Shown one piece after another: positions 23,563 to 36,482 of a stretch of DNA of 64,000 bases (positions are counted from its first letter, which is position 1; every line of letters begins with the position of its first letter). This DNA comes from Lota lota (Eukaryota > Chordata > Actinopteri > Gadiformes > Lotidae): the NCBI GenBank assembly GCA_026745465.1, contig JACYXH010000864.1, positions 546,001-610,000 of the forward strand, given 5' to 3'. Position numbers and translations under genes: made by a program. Under the pieces are notes generated by a model. That model searched no databases, was not told where the DNA came from, and was given only the letters and a program-made list of their open reading frames with translations.

Positions 23563-26500
23563 ATGCTCATTTTAAGGATGGGTGGTTTGGTTGTAGGTTC
23601 TCTTACACCAACCTTGACTTTTGGTTTATTTTCGCTATGTTTTGTGCTTTCTTTGTATAAATCTGTGGGTGGTCTAATAATGAGAACAGAGGCTTCATCT
23701 AATGCAGAGAATGCCACTGATTCTGTTGATTGTTGGCTTTGGGGTACCCCTCAGCAACCTGCATTTACACAGAAAGGGGATTACATTATTGGGGGTGTTT
23801 TCCCCTTGCATTACTACTTGAAAACAGTGAAGACAAACTACACCAGCCTTCCAGAGCCTCTCCGATGCACAGGACGGTGAGTTAGTCTGAGAAGAAAATA
23901 CAGGGTGTTGCTGTATATTTTAACGTTGAAAGCCAATTTAATATACCCTAATGAAAGCATATTTTTTTGTGTATCTTTGAAATGTTATATTTGTTTGCAG
24001 CACGGAAACCCGGGAACTGCGCTTCTCGCGCGCAATGGCCTTTGCCATCGACGAGATCAACAGCAGCTCAGACCTTCTGCCGGGGGTCGCGCTTGGTTAT
24101 AAAATCCATGATTCGTGCTCCTCACCGGCCACGGCCGCGCAGTCGGCGTTCCAGTTTACAAATGACCCTCTGTCATTGAATAACAACAATAAAGTGTGTT
24201 CGCAATCGGGAAGGGTGTTGGCTGTTGTTGGTGATTCTGGATCATCGACATCCGTCAGCATATCACGACTCCTCGGGCCCTTTGACATTCCACAAGTATT
24301 CTTATTTTTTATTCTGCATAACTTTTCTTTTGTGCCTCTATTTTGTCAAAATGCATCGTAATGTTACATTTTTTCTTTAGGTTAGTCACTTCGCTACGTG
24401 TGCGTGTTTGTCTGACAAGACACAATTCCCAAATTTTTTTAGAACCATCCCGAGTGACCATTTCCAGGCTCTTGCTCTTGCCAAACTCGTGAAACATTTT
24501 GGTTGGACTTGGATTGGCGCTGTCCGGTCTAACTCAGACTATGGTAACAATGGGATGACGTCCTTTTTACGAGCAGCGCACAAAGAGGGTATATGTGTGG
24601 AATACTCTGAATCCATCTATCGCACTGATCCACAGAGCAAGATTCAACAAGTGGCTGACGTTATCCGCAGGTTCATACATTAGTTATTCAGATTGTGTTC
24701 AGTTGATAAAAACCAATGTCAATATGCAAACCAAGATAACTTAAAAGGTATAGAATGTTTATAAAACCTTAGCATCGACCATACTGTAATAAAAAATCAT
24801 ATTTTATCGTAATATATCTTTTTTAATAATACAATAATACTAAATATCTGAATTTTTTATATTGTCCTAATTTATACATGGAAATCTCTACAGGTCCACA
24901 GCCATGGTTGTCGTTGCATTTACATCACCAGGAGACTTGCGGTTTCTGCTGGAGGAGCTAACCACACATCCCTCTCCTCCTCGCCAATGGATTGGCAGTG
25001 AGGCCTGGGTAACCGATCCAGAGGTTCTGAAATTTTACCTATGTGCAGGAGCCATTGGATTTGCTATTCCGCAATCTAACATACCAGGTTTTAGAGAATA
25101 CCTTCTAGATCTTTCTCCTGCTAAGGTGGCTGCTTCCACCGTGCTGTCAGAGTTCTGGGAGGCTGCGTTCAACTGTCTGCTAGAAAAACGTGAGAAATCT
25201 TAGAAATAGTGTTGAAATACTGTAATTCTACTGATATTATAATAATAATAACTATTATTATCATTATTGTTATTATTATTTAACATTTAGTATATTATTA
25301 TATTATTCACTATATTCACAATATTCACTATACAGTATTCCACTGTGTTGAAGTACTGTCATGCTACTTATATAGTAAAAATAATGATAATAATAATAAT
25401 TATTATTCTTATTAACTATTATTATTAATTATTATAATCAAAAATATTATTTAAAACCAAATGACGATCACAAAATCATCTTTTGAAAGAAGTTAGATTA
25501 TCGCCTTTAATGGCTATTGAAATACTTATTCTATATTATCATACTTTTTTGTGTTTTCATGTCACAACATATATTCCTGTTTCTCTTTTTGTAGGCGCTG
25601 ACTCAGCGGACAGAGTGTGTGATGGAACTGAAGATATACAGAAGCTCCAAAACCCGTACACTGACACCTCTCAGCTCAGAATCACAAACATGGTCTACAA
25701 AGCTGTTTACGCAATAGCGCACGCTATACACAATATTGTGTGTAAGAAGAGAAACTCTAAAATACAATGTGATCAATTCACGAAAATAGAGCCAGTGCAG
25801 GTCATTTACAATTAGTCCTATTATTAACGCAAACCCTTTTATGAAAGTTAAGTTCAAAATGCCACCTTTGTATTTACAGTCAATATCTTAATCATACAAT
25901 TGTGTTTTTTTCACTCTTTTTTCATCTATACAGGTCCTTGATCAGCTGAAAAGGGTGAATTTCACTCGTAATGGTTACCACGTCTCATTTGATGCCAATG
26001 GTGACCCTGTGGCCGTTTATGAGCTGATTAACTGGAGGAGAAATGAGAACGGTGGTCTGGAGTTTGTTACTGTGGGAAATTATGATGAATCCCTTTCTCC
26101 TGGACAGAAGTTCACTATAAAAAGGGAAATCAGTTGGGCAGAAGGTGGCAAACAGGCAGGGAGGACAACATATTATTAGATTCCTTTAATACAAATGCTT
26201 TGAAACTGTATGTGAAGCTGTATGTCTATGTGTACATCAGGTGCCTGTGTCTGTATGCAGTGACAGCTGTCCACCAGGAACGCGCAAGGTTCTCCAGAAG
26301 GGGAAGCCGGTTTGCTGCTATGACTGTGTACCATGTGCTGAAGGAGAGATAAGCAATACTACCGGTACAACCAAACAATCCTAATTCTGAATGAAATGAT
26401 GAAGAACAAAATATTCTAATAATAATACAAATGTATTGTAATCTTTCTGCAGATTCATCTGACTGTTCCCCATGTCCCAATGACTTCTGGCCCAATGCAG

Positions 26501-27351
26501 AGAAGAACGTCTGTCATCCCAAGCTTATTGAGTTTCTTTCCTTTCATGAGGTCTTGGGGATTATTTTGGCAGCATTCTCTATAGCAGGAGCCTGCTTGAC
26601 CATCGTCACAGCCATTGTGTTCTTCCAGCACAGATTTACGCCAGTAGTTAGAGCTAACAACTCTGAGCTGAGCTTCCTGCTGCTCTTCTCCTTGACTCTG
26701 TGTTTCCTGTGTTCTCTGACCTTCATTGGTCGTCCATCAGACTGGTCCTGTATGCTTCGCCACACAGCTTTTGGGATCACATTTGTCCTCTGTATCGCTT
26801 GTGTTCTGGGAAAGACTATAGTTGTGTTAATGGCATTTAAAGCTACACTACCAGGTAGCAACATTGCAAAATGGTTTGGCCCTACACAGCAGAGAATGAC
26901 TGTAGTGTCTTTTACATTTGTTCAAGTTTTGATATGCACTATTTGGTTGGTTCAGAAGCCTCCTTTCTCTATTAGAAACCTGACCACCTACAAAGAGAAA
27001 ATCATTCTAGAATGTGCATTAGGCTCAGCATTAGGTTTCTGGGCTGTGCTTGGGTACATTGGGCTCCTTGCTGTATTTTGTTTTGTGTTAGCTGTTCTAG
27101 CCCGGAAACTACCTGACAATTTTAATGAAGCTAAGCTAATCACATTTAGTATGCTCATATTCTGTGCTGTTTGGATCACTTTTATTCCAGCTTATATCAG
27201 TTCCCCTGGGAAGTTTACTGTAGCTGTGGAGGTCTTTGCAATATTGGCCTCGAGTTTTGGATTGTTTATCTGTATATTCTTTCCAAAATGTTTTATAATT
27301 TTGTTCAGGCCAGAGAAAAACACCAAGAAACATTTAATGGGTAAAACATAA
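23563..27351 (+). CDS. OlfC/V2R-like receptor, clade III copy 1 (complete)
   Basis: Complete class C olfactory receptor of 881 residues. Exons: 23563-23876, 24001-24295, 24381-24670, 24894-25189, 25595-25800, 25934-26155, 26241-26364 and 26453-27351. Phases match throughout. The start is [10 protein letters not shown]; the Met five codons later is an alternative. The flytrap domain carries [16 protein letters not shown] and the Glu of GSEAW, which fit amino-acid binding. The cysteine domain has [10 protein letters not shown], and the 7TM domain is a single exon with [11 protein letters not shown]. Exon 6 ends GGCAAACAG followed by gcaggg, so intron 6 appears to start with GC, not GT. No GT in the right phase occurs before an in-frame stop. 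The gene lies between the Tc1 element and the truncated clade II copy. Confidence 0.92.
25230..25460. repeat. AT-rich simple repeat in clade III intron
   Basis: ATT/AAT-type low-complexity stretch inside the intron 25190-25594. The same stretch is at 33045-33260 in copy 2, with small length changes. Confidence 0.7.
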
Positions 27352-28188
27352 AATGTACTAAAATGAAACCAACAATTTAGAAAAGTCAACATAACCTTCA
27401 GAATCATGAAAATTATATATGTAGTATAGGTCATTGTGGCATTGGCATGAAAAGACTTGTAAGAAGTGTACTTACAATAATGTTGCACATTTACATTTCA
27501 ATTTAACGTGATGTAGGGCTACCTTCCTAGCACTAGTGGTCTTTCAGGAAGCTGGTCCATCCTTGGGTGTGAGACCAGATGGTGGTGGGGGAAGGGTTCT
27601 AGTTCCGGTAGAGGACCCCACCTGGCTCTTGTACCAGTGGCCACGTTGGCCACCTATTGGGTACTGTCATATACCCCACTCACTATATTAAGCGATTCAA
27701 CTGCCTACAACATATATATAAAAACTATATATTACTATTACTATTATTTTAATTGTTTTATGATTAAAGTCCATAAATAATGCTATATTTGAGTTGGCCA
27801 TGGTTGTTTTTTTGTGTGTACACTTTGTACACACATTTGTACACTATTACATACCATTTTATTTTCAGTGTATATAATATAAAATTCATAATTTACAAGT
27901 GTATTTGTGTCTTTTCTTTTATACACCACATTTAAACACCTCATTTGCAATATATCGATAACCATTATTGATATTCACCAGGTGCATAAGAGACCTATAG
28001 GTGTCATTAGCAAATTTTCCAAATCTATGACAGCATAACCCCATTATTATCTTTAAGTAATTCATTTTTTTATAATATTTATTGAAAATAACTGAAAAAA
28101 ATAAGAATGAAAATTAACTGAGTCATCTACATTTGAATTTCTGTTGGACTATTATAATTATCATAACAAGGGTTAGGGTTAGCCCTAG
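27352..28188. other. Spacer after clade III copy 1, with a GC-richer segment
   Basis: Mostly AT-rich DNA shared with 35175-35984. Bases about 27515-27690 are clearly GC-richer (GGTGGTGGGGGAAGG, TGGCCACGTTGGCCACC). I do not recognise this segment; it could be an old repeat. The end of the block, at 28169-28184, contains two TTAGGG-type units next to the duplication junction. Confidence 0.5.
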
Positions 28189-30552
28189 ACATGAGTCTAA
28201 GCTAAACACCAAGTCTCACTACTGAACTCTTAAAACATATGTGGGTGAAATGAGGATGTTAAAATTTTCAGCCCATGAAAACACTACAGGTGCACGTGAG
28301 AGGCCTGTGTGCACGGGCTCAGAGGATCTCAGCAATGTGCACAGCAGTTACACGGAGGTGTCCAAAGTAAGAATTTCATATAACGTTTATAAGGCTGTGT
28401 ATGCCATCGCCCATGCACTGCACAATTTACTGGAATGTGGTTCTGTTGGAGCTGGGTGTAAGCGAAATACATCAAAACCAAAAGAGGTGGGGAAAACAGC
28501 AATATGCATGTACATATTGGCCTTAAAGTCACAAACCTTTCATTTATATTGGCAATTTTACTTATTTGTGACTGTATCCTGTTTTTGTTATACAATGTAG
28601 CTTTTGGGCTACCTGAAGATGGTTAATTTCACCAACCAGTTTGGTGAAAAAGTACAATTTGATGACAATGGAGAGCCTGTGCCCCTGTATGACATTATCA
28701 ACTGGCAAAAGGACAGCAAGGGAGAGATTAGGTAACAAAAATGATCATGACAAATTGAAATTAATAAAATAATGAATGAATTAACTAAAATTAACAAATA
28801 CATCCACAATCTATATTTGAAAAGACATTGAAAGATGATAACATTTCTTCATGGCTATTATAAATAAAATATTTTGCCCATTTGGTCATGTATAAATATG
28901 TTTTCCTATATAATTAAGATTTGTTAAGGTGGGAAGCTATGATGGTTCGGTCCCAATGGATCAGCAGCTGCAGCTGAATCAGAGTAAAATTGTATGGACA
29001 GGAGGCCTATCAGAGGTTTGTTATGGACCCCATCATTCCCATGAACTATCATTACAGTAAAATAATATACAAAACAACAATGCTGTGTTTTCTTTGTTTT
29101 AAGGTTCCTGTGTCGCTTTGCAGTCATCCCTGCCCGCCTGGAAGCAGGCAAGCCAGACGCCCAGGAGAACCTCAGTGCTGCTTTGACTGCTTACCATGCG
29201 CAGACGGAGAGATAAGCAACCAAACTGGTACAGAGATGTGCTGTTTCTTTATTGTTTTTCATGGGACAATAAGGTTTATGAATAAACTAATTTAGTTAAT
29301 CCGCTGGTTGTGTTTACTTGTTTAAGATAATTCAGTGTCAGCACTTGCTTTCCACACGCAGATTCTACAGAGTGCATCAAATGTCCCGAGTACCACTGGT
29401 CTGACAAGAGGAAGGTGAAGTGTGTTGCCGGAGTGGACGACTTCCTGTCCATGTACGACACCATGGGCGTCATCCTGATCACGCTCAGCCTGCTGCTGCT
29501 GGGGGTCGTCATGACAACGGTCATCACGACCGTCTTCCATCGCTTCCGCACCACGCCCCTCGTCAGGGCGAACAACTCTGAGATCAGCTTTCTGTTGCTG
29601 GTGTCACTAAAGCTGTGTTTCCTCGGCTCCCTGGCCTTCATCGGCAAGCCGTCCACATGGACCTGTAGACTGCGCCAGGCCGCTTTCGGTGTCAGTTTTG
29701 TTTTATGTCTCTCCTGCCTTTTGGTCAAGACTGTTGTGGTTCTGCTGGCCTTCCGGTCCACTGTGCCCGGTTCTGGAGCTATGAAGGCCTTTGGCCCCTC
29801 CCAACAAAGGACCCTCATCTTGTGCACTACTGCACCTCAGGTAGGCTGTGGGCCGTTCGGATCTCACACTGAGCTGGCGATTCATCTTTACTTGCGTTTA
29901 GACAGTGGAAGTTCATAGTATTTGCTTGATCTCCACTCAGGTTTTTCTATGTGCTGGTTGGCTGTCAGCTGCACCCCCATTCCCATTCAGGAATCCAACG
30001 TACCAAGCCTCCACGGGGAAGGTTAATAATAAACTATATTATAAATAATAGTATAATACTATAACTATCAATATAATAGCAATGCATTTTCTTTTTAATT
30101 TGCATTGATTATTGGCTTGATCAGAAAGTCTAGCTCGTTCAGGAATGATCTCATCCTGGAAAAACTGTTGTTCTACCATTCTTCTTTCTTATGTCCAGAT
30201 AGTGGTGGAGTGCAGGGAACCTTGGCCCGCTGGGTTCTACCTGGTCCTGGGCTACATCGGCCTGCTGGCATCCCTCTGCCTCCTCCTCGCCTTCCTGGGC
30301 CGCAAGCTGCCTGACACCTTCAACGAGGCCAAACTCATCACCTTCAGCATGATCATATTCTGCGCAGTGTGGGTCTCGTTCATCCCGGCTCACGTCAGCT
30401 CTCCGGGGAAATTCACTGTGGCTGTGGAGATATTTGCCATCTTGGCCTCCAGTTTTGGGTTGCTGCTATGTATATTTGTGCCTAAATGTTTCATCATTTT
30501 AGTGCGACCTGAGAACAATGTCAAGAAGCGAATGATTAAATCTCCCAGATAA
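28189..30552 (+). pseudogene. OlfC/V2R-like receptor, clade II copy 2 (5'-truncated)
   Basis: Fragment of a clade II receptor beginning inside the large ligand-domain exon. Remaining exons: about 28189-28486, 28601-28731, 28919-29015, 29104-29227, 29362-29840, 29941-30021 and 30199-30552. The first four exons and the promoter are absent, and an in-frame TGA follows KSHY in the first remaining exon, so it cannot make a receptor. The 7TM exons are still open and nearly identical to the other two copies, with one in-frame six-base gain (two extra Leu in the first membrane helix, near 29490). The truncation point is the duplication junction. Confidence 0.9.
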
Positions 30553-31084
30553 ACCAAGCCTGTTTAATTATTCAGAAACTAATTTTCATTTACTGCAATA
30601 TCAACTCAATTATCATGAAGTGATAGCAATCATGATGAAAGGGCTAGCAATTTACGCTACATAATAATTGTATCTTGTTTGTAGAGCATAATAGCAGTTT
30701 CTTTGAAAGCTGCTGTTGCTTTAATTCTTTTATTTTGGATATAAAAGCATTTAGTGAGATTCATTAATTGAGTTCCAAGCCACTTTACAATGTATTACAT
30801 GCCAATAAAGCAGAATACACAAATGCCTTGATAAGATGAATCACCATTCAAGTGACCCATTGTATAAGATAGAGCCAGTGTAGGATATAACAAGTGTATT
30901 ACAACATAGCCCACAGTTATATTATTTAATCTAGTAAGAAACATATGTCTTCAAAAAAAAAGATTTGTGTTAGGTGCGTTCAGTTTTTTCACAATATACA
31001 GGTTATTGATCAGATAAAATGGTTTAACTGGCAAAAATGAGATCAGTGTTTTAAAATGTGTGACTGAGACAAGGGGATAATAAA

Positions 31085-31145
31085 TAAAGAAAAAAAAGAA
31101 AAAAATATATATATATATTTATATATATATATATATAAATATATG
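31085..31145. repeat. AT dinucleotide repeat, paralogous to the Tc1 insertion site
   Basis: A-rich then (AT)n run where copy 1 of the duplication carries the Tc1 element. It shows what the unoccupied site looks like. Confidence 0.75.
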
Positions 31146-31373
31146 ACAAATGTATATACAAAACATTTGTCATAGAACATGCACCATGTGTAACTGTACA
31201 AACAAAAACATCCATGATTAACAAACAACTGAATGATTATATTGTGAATGATTCAAATCTATTGGTAGCAGTTAGGATTTCTCCTGTGTACAGAAACTGA
31301 CGTAATGCAAAAAGAGGGCAGCAGCTATCTGATCATTTATATAGCCTAGTTGTAACACCTAGTGACCACATAC

Positions 31374-34300
31374 ATGCTCATTTTAAGGATGGGTGGTTTG
31401 GTTGCAGTTCTTCTTACACCAACCTTGACTTTGGGTTTATTTTCGCTATGTTTTGTACTTTCTTTGTATAAATCTGTGGGTGATCTAATAATGAGAACAG
31501 AGGCTTCATCTAATGCAGAGAATGCCACTGATTCTGTTGATTGTTGGCTTTGGGGTACCCCTCAGCAACCTGCATTTACACAGAAAGGGGATTACATTAT
31601 TGGGGGTGTTTTCCCCTTGCATTACTACTTGAAAACAGTGAAGACAAACTACACCAGCCTTCCAGAGCCTCTCCGATGCACAGGAAGGTGAGTTAGTCTG
31701 AGAAGAAAATACAGGGTGTTGCTGTATATTTTAACGTTGAAAGCCAATTTAATATACCCTAATGAAAGCATATTTTTTGTGTGTCTTTGAAATGTTATAT
31801 TTCTTTGCAGCATGGACACCCGGGAACTGCGCTTCTCACGCGCAATGGCCTTTGCCATCGACGAGATCAACAGCAGCTCAGACCTTCTGCCGGGGGTCGC
31901 GCTTGGTTATAAAATCCATGATTCGTGCTCCTCACCGCCCATGGCCGTGCAGTCGGCGTTCCAGTTTACAAATGACCCTCTATCGTTGAATAACAACAGT
32001 AAAGTGTGTTCGCATTTGGGAAGGGTGTTGGCTGTTATTGGTGATTCTGGATCAACGCAATCCATCAGCATATCACGAATCATCGGGCCCTTTGACATTC
32101 CACAAGTATTCTTTTTTTTACTTCTGCATAACTTTTCGTTTGTGCCTCTATTTTGTCAAAATGCATCGTAATGTTACATTTTTTCTTTAGGTTAGTCACT
32201 TCGCTACATGTGCGTGTTTGTCTGACAAGACACAATACCCAACATTTTTTAGAACCATCCCGAGTGACCATTTCCAGGCTCTTGCTCTTGCAAAACTTGT
32301 GAAATATTTTGGTTGGACTTGGATTGGCGCTGTCCGGTCTGACTCAGACTATGGTAACAATGGGATGGCGTCCTTTTTACGAGCAGCACAGAATGAGGGT
32401 ATATGTGTGGAATACTCTGAATCATTCAATAGAAATGATCCACAGAGCAAGATTCAACAGGTGGCTGAAGTGATTCGCAGGTTCATACATTAATTATTCA
32501 GATTGTGTTCAGTTTATAAAAACCAATGTCAATATGCAAACCAAGATAACTTAAAAGGTATAGAATGTTTATAAAACCTTAGTATCGACCGTACTGTAAT
32601 AAAAAAGCATATTTTATCGTAATATATATTTTTTAATAATACAATAATACTAAATATCTGAATTTTTTATATTGTCCTAATTTATACATTGAAATCTCTA
32701 CAGGTCCACAGCCACGGTTGTCGTTGCATTTACATCACCAGGAGACTTGCGGGTTCTGCTGGAGGAGCTGACTGCACATCTCTCTCCTCCTCGCCAATGG
32801 ATTGGCAGTGAGGCATGGGTAACCGATCCAGAGGTTCTGAGATTTCACCTATGTGCAGGAGCCATTGGATTTGCTATTCCGCAATCTAACATACCAGGTT
32901 TTAGAGAATACCTTCTAGATCTTTCTCCTGCTAAGGTGGCTGCTTCCACCGTGCTTTCAGAGTTCTGGGAGGCTGCGTTCAACTGTCTGCTAGAAAAACG
33001 TGAGAAATCTTGGAAATAGTGTTGAAATACTGTAATGCTACTGATATTATAATAATAATAATAACTATTAATATCATTATTGTTATTATTATTTAATATT
33101 CTGTATATTATATTATTCACAATTTTATTCACTATATTCACAATATTAACTATACAGTATTTCAATGTGTTGAAATACTGTCATGCTACTTATATAATAA
33201 AAATTATGATAATAATAATAATTATTATTATTAACTATTATTATTAATGATTATAATCAAAAATATTATTTAAAACAAAATTACGACAACAAAATCATAT
33301 TTTGAGAAGAAATTACATAATTGCCTTAAATGGCTATTGAAATACTTGTTTTATATTATTATACTTATTTTTGGTGTTTTCATGTCACAACATACACTCC
33401 TGTTTCTCTTTTTGTAGGCGCTGACTCAGCGGACAGAGTGTGTGATGGAACTGAAGATATACAGAAGCTCCAAAACCCATTCACTGACACCTCTCAGCTC
33501 AGAATCACAAACATGGTGTACAAAGCTGTTTACGCAATAGCACACGCTATACACAATATTGTGTGTAAGAAGATAAACTCCAAAATACAATGTGACCAAT
33601 TCATGAAAATAGAGCCAGTGCAGGTCATTTACAATTATTCATATTATTAAAGCAAACCCTTTTATGAAAGTTAAGTTCAAAATGCCACCTTTGTATTTAC
33701 AGTCAATATCTTAATCATACAATTGTGTTTTTTTTACTCTTTTTTCATCTATACAGGTCCTTGATCAGTTGAAAAGGGTGAATTTCACTCGTAATGGTTA
33801 CCACGTCTCATTTGATGCCAATGGTGACCCTGTGGCCGTTTATGAGCTGATTAACTGGAGGAGAAATGAGAACGGTGGTCTGGAGTTTGTTACCGTGGGA
33901 AATTATGATGAATCCCTTTCTCCTGGACAGAAGTTCACTATAAAAAGGGAAATCAGTTGGGCAGAAGGTGGCAAACAGGCAGGGAGGACAACATATTGTT
34001 TGATTCCTTTAATACAACTGCTTTGAAACTGTATGTGAAGCTGTATGTCTATGTGTGCATCAGGTGCCTGTGTCAGTATGCAGTGACAGCTGTCCACCAG
34101 GAACGCGCAAGGTTCTCCAGAAGGGGAAGCCGGTTTGCTGCTATGACTGTGTACCATGTGCTGAAGGAGAGATAAGCAATACTACCGGTACAACCAAACA
34201 ATCCTAATTCTGAATGAAATGATGAAGAACAAAATATTCTAATAATAATACAAATGTATTGTAATCTTTCTGCAGATTCATCTGACTGTTCCCCATGTCC

Positions 34301-35174
34301 CAATGACTTCTGGCCCAATGCAGAGAAGAACGTCTGTCATCCCAAGCTTATTGAGTTTCTTTCCTTTCATGAGGTCTTGGGAATTATTTTGGCAGCATTC
34401 TCTATAGCAGGAGCCTGTTTAACCATTGTTACAGCCATTGTGTTCTTCCAGCACAGATTTACCCCAGTAGTTAGAGCTAACAACTCTGAGCTGAGCTTCC
34501 TGCTGCTCTTCTCCTTGACTCTGTGTTTCCTGTGTTCTCTGACCTTCATCGGCCGTCCCTCAGACTGGTCCTGTATGCTTCGCCACACAGCTTTTGGGAT
34601 CACATTTGTCCTCTGTATCGCTTGTGTTCTGGGCAAGACTATAGTGGTGTTAATGGCATTTAAAGCTACACAACCAGGTAGCAATGTAGCAAAATGGTTT
34701 GGCTCTACACAACAGAGAATGACTGTAGTGTCTTTTACATTTGTTCAAGTTTTGATATGCACTATTTGGTTGGTTCAGAAGCCTCCTTTCTCTATTAGAA
34801 ACCTGACCACCTACAAAGAGAAAATCATTCTAGAATGTGCATTAGGCTCAGCATTAGGTTTCTGGGCTGTGCTTGGGTACATTGGGCTCCTTGCTGTATT
34901 TTGTTTTGTGTTAGCTGTTCTAGCCCGGAAACTACCTGACAATTTTAATGAAGCTAAGCTTATCACATTTAGTATGCTCATATTCTGTGCTGTTTGGATC
35001 ACTTTTATTCCAGCTTATATCAGTTCCCCTGGGAAGTTTACTGTAGCTGTGGAGGTCTTTGCAATATTGGCCTCGAGTTTTGGATTGTTTATCTGTATAT
35101 TCTTTCCAAAATGTTTTATAATTTTGTTCAGGCCAGAGAAAAACACCAAGAAACATTTAATGGGTAAAACATAA
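31374..35174 (+). CDS. OlfC/V2R-like receptor, clade III copy 2 (complete)
   Basis: Complete 881-residue receptor, paralog of the gene at 23563. Exons: 31374-31687, 31811-32105, 32191-32480, 32704-32999, 33418-33623, 33757-33978, 34064-34187 and 34276-35174. Phases match. Changes against copy 1 gather in the ligand domain: [11 protein letters not shown] against [19 protein letters not shown] against ESIYRTDP, and several near the exon 2 start. The 7TM exon differs by very few residues. The donor of intron 6 is again GC (AAACAG then gcaggg), so this oddity predates the duplication. With intact flanks and no stop it should be functional. Confidence 0.92.
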
Positions 35175-35984
35175 AATGTACTAAAATGAAACCAACAATT
35201 TAGAAAAGTCAACATAACCTTCAGAATCATACAAATTATATATGTAGTATAGGTCATTGTGACATTGGCATGAAAAGACTTGTAAGAAGTGTACTTACAA
35301 TAATGTTGCACATTTACATTTCAATTTAACGTGATGTAGGGCTACCTTCCTAGCACTAGTGGTCTTTCAGGAAGCTGGTCCATCCTTGGGTGTGAGACCA
35401 GATGGTGGTGGGGGAAGGGTTCTAGTTCCGGTAGAGGACCCCACCTGGCTCTTGTACCAGTGGCCACGTTGGCCACCTATTGGGTACTGTCATATACCCC
35501 ACTCACTATATTAAGCGATTCAACTGCCTACAACATATATATAAAAACTATATATTACTATTACTATTATTTTAATTGTTTTATGAATAAAGTCCATAAA
35601 TAATGCTATATTTGAATTGGCCATGGTTGTTTTTTTGTGTGTACACTTTGTACACACATTTGTACACTATTACATACCATTTTATTTTCAGTGTATATAA
35701 TATAAAATTCATAATTTACAAGTGTATTTGTGTCTTTTCTTTTATACACCACATTTAAACACCTCATTTGCAATATATCGATAACCATTATTGATATTCA
35801 CCAGGTGCATAAGAGACCTATAGGTGTCATTAGCAAATTTTCCAAATCTATGACAGCATAACCCCATTATTATCTTTAAGTAATTCATTTTTTATAATAT
35901 TTATTGAATATAACTGAAAAAAAATTATGAATGATAAGTAAGTGAGTCATCTACATTTGAATTTCTGTTGGACTATTATAATTA

Positions 35985-36228
35985 TAATAATAATAATAAT
36001 TATTATTAATAATTACAAAAAAGCCTGCCGGCAAACTTAATACAAATACGATTTAAGTACGAAATTTCATCCAACAATTCTATGAGCTTGAGTCCTAAAA
36101 CACCCAACCATGCAACAGGTGTATCTAATACTGAGAGACAAACGAGCTTCACAAGATTAACAAATGTATTGTAGTCTAAATTCTCTGATAAACAAACAAA
36201 TTTGCTGTTTCTATAATTCTGGAACATC
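35985..36228. other. AT-rich spacer before the clade I relic
   Basis: Begins with an AAT-type simple repeat at about 35980-36015. The rest (about 36130-36215) resembles the 3' flank of clade I genes. No gene is seen. Confidence 0.45.
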
Positions 36229-36482
36229 TTTTACCATTATAGCCTTCTTAGCGTTTGTTTCAGGTTTCAGCAGAATTATATAACCCTTTGGTCCAAATAG
36301 GCCCCCTAACAGACCACCCTAACAAACTAGATGCCAGAATAGCAGATAACTGTTCACCGTTGGCATATTTTCCAGGGGAGTTGACATAAACTAGAATGAA
36401 AGCTATCCAAACAGCACAGAAGACCAGCGTGCTGAAGGTGATAAACCTGGCCTCATTGAAGTTATCTGTTAGATTTTATGCC
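36229..36482 (-). pseudogene. Relic of a clade I receptor (end of the 7TM exon only)
   Basis: Minus-strand match to the last 250 or so bases of the clade I final exon (compare 5487-5740), including FNEAR-type and SPGKYA-type stretches. A 7-base insertion near 36325 breaks the frame. At about 36485 the match jumps straight to sequence that lies upstream of clade I genes (compare 3850-3960), so an internal deletion removed almost the entire gene and left its tail joined to its promoter flank. It is head to head with the clade II gene at 37311, the same arrangement as the pair at 15.6-16.8 kb. Confidence 0.85.

Larger units (their letters stand above)
18918..35984. repeat. Direct tandem duplication of the clade II 3' part plus clade III gene
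   Basis: Copy 1 runs from about 18918 (inside the clade II exon 5) to about 28160. Copy 2 runs from about 28189 to about 35984. Genes, introns and spacers align throughout; the main difference is the Tc1 element present only in copy 1. At the copy 2 start the sequence matches the clade II gene at 37311 (SKLNTKSHY) better than the one at 16831 (SKLIPRL), so the crossover partner was a clade II gene of that type. Confidence 0.85.

Noticed and set aside
28169-28184. True interstitial telomere tract
   Set aside because: Only about two TTAGGG units are present; kept only as a junction note.
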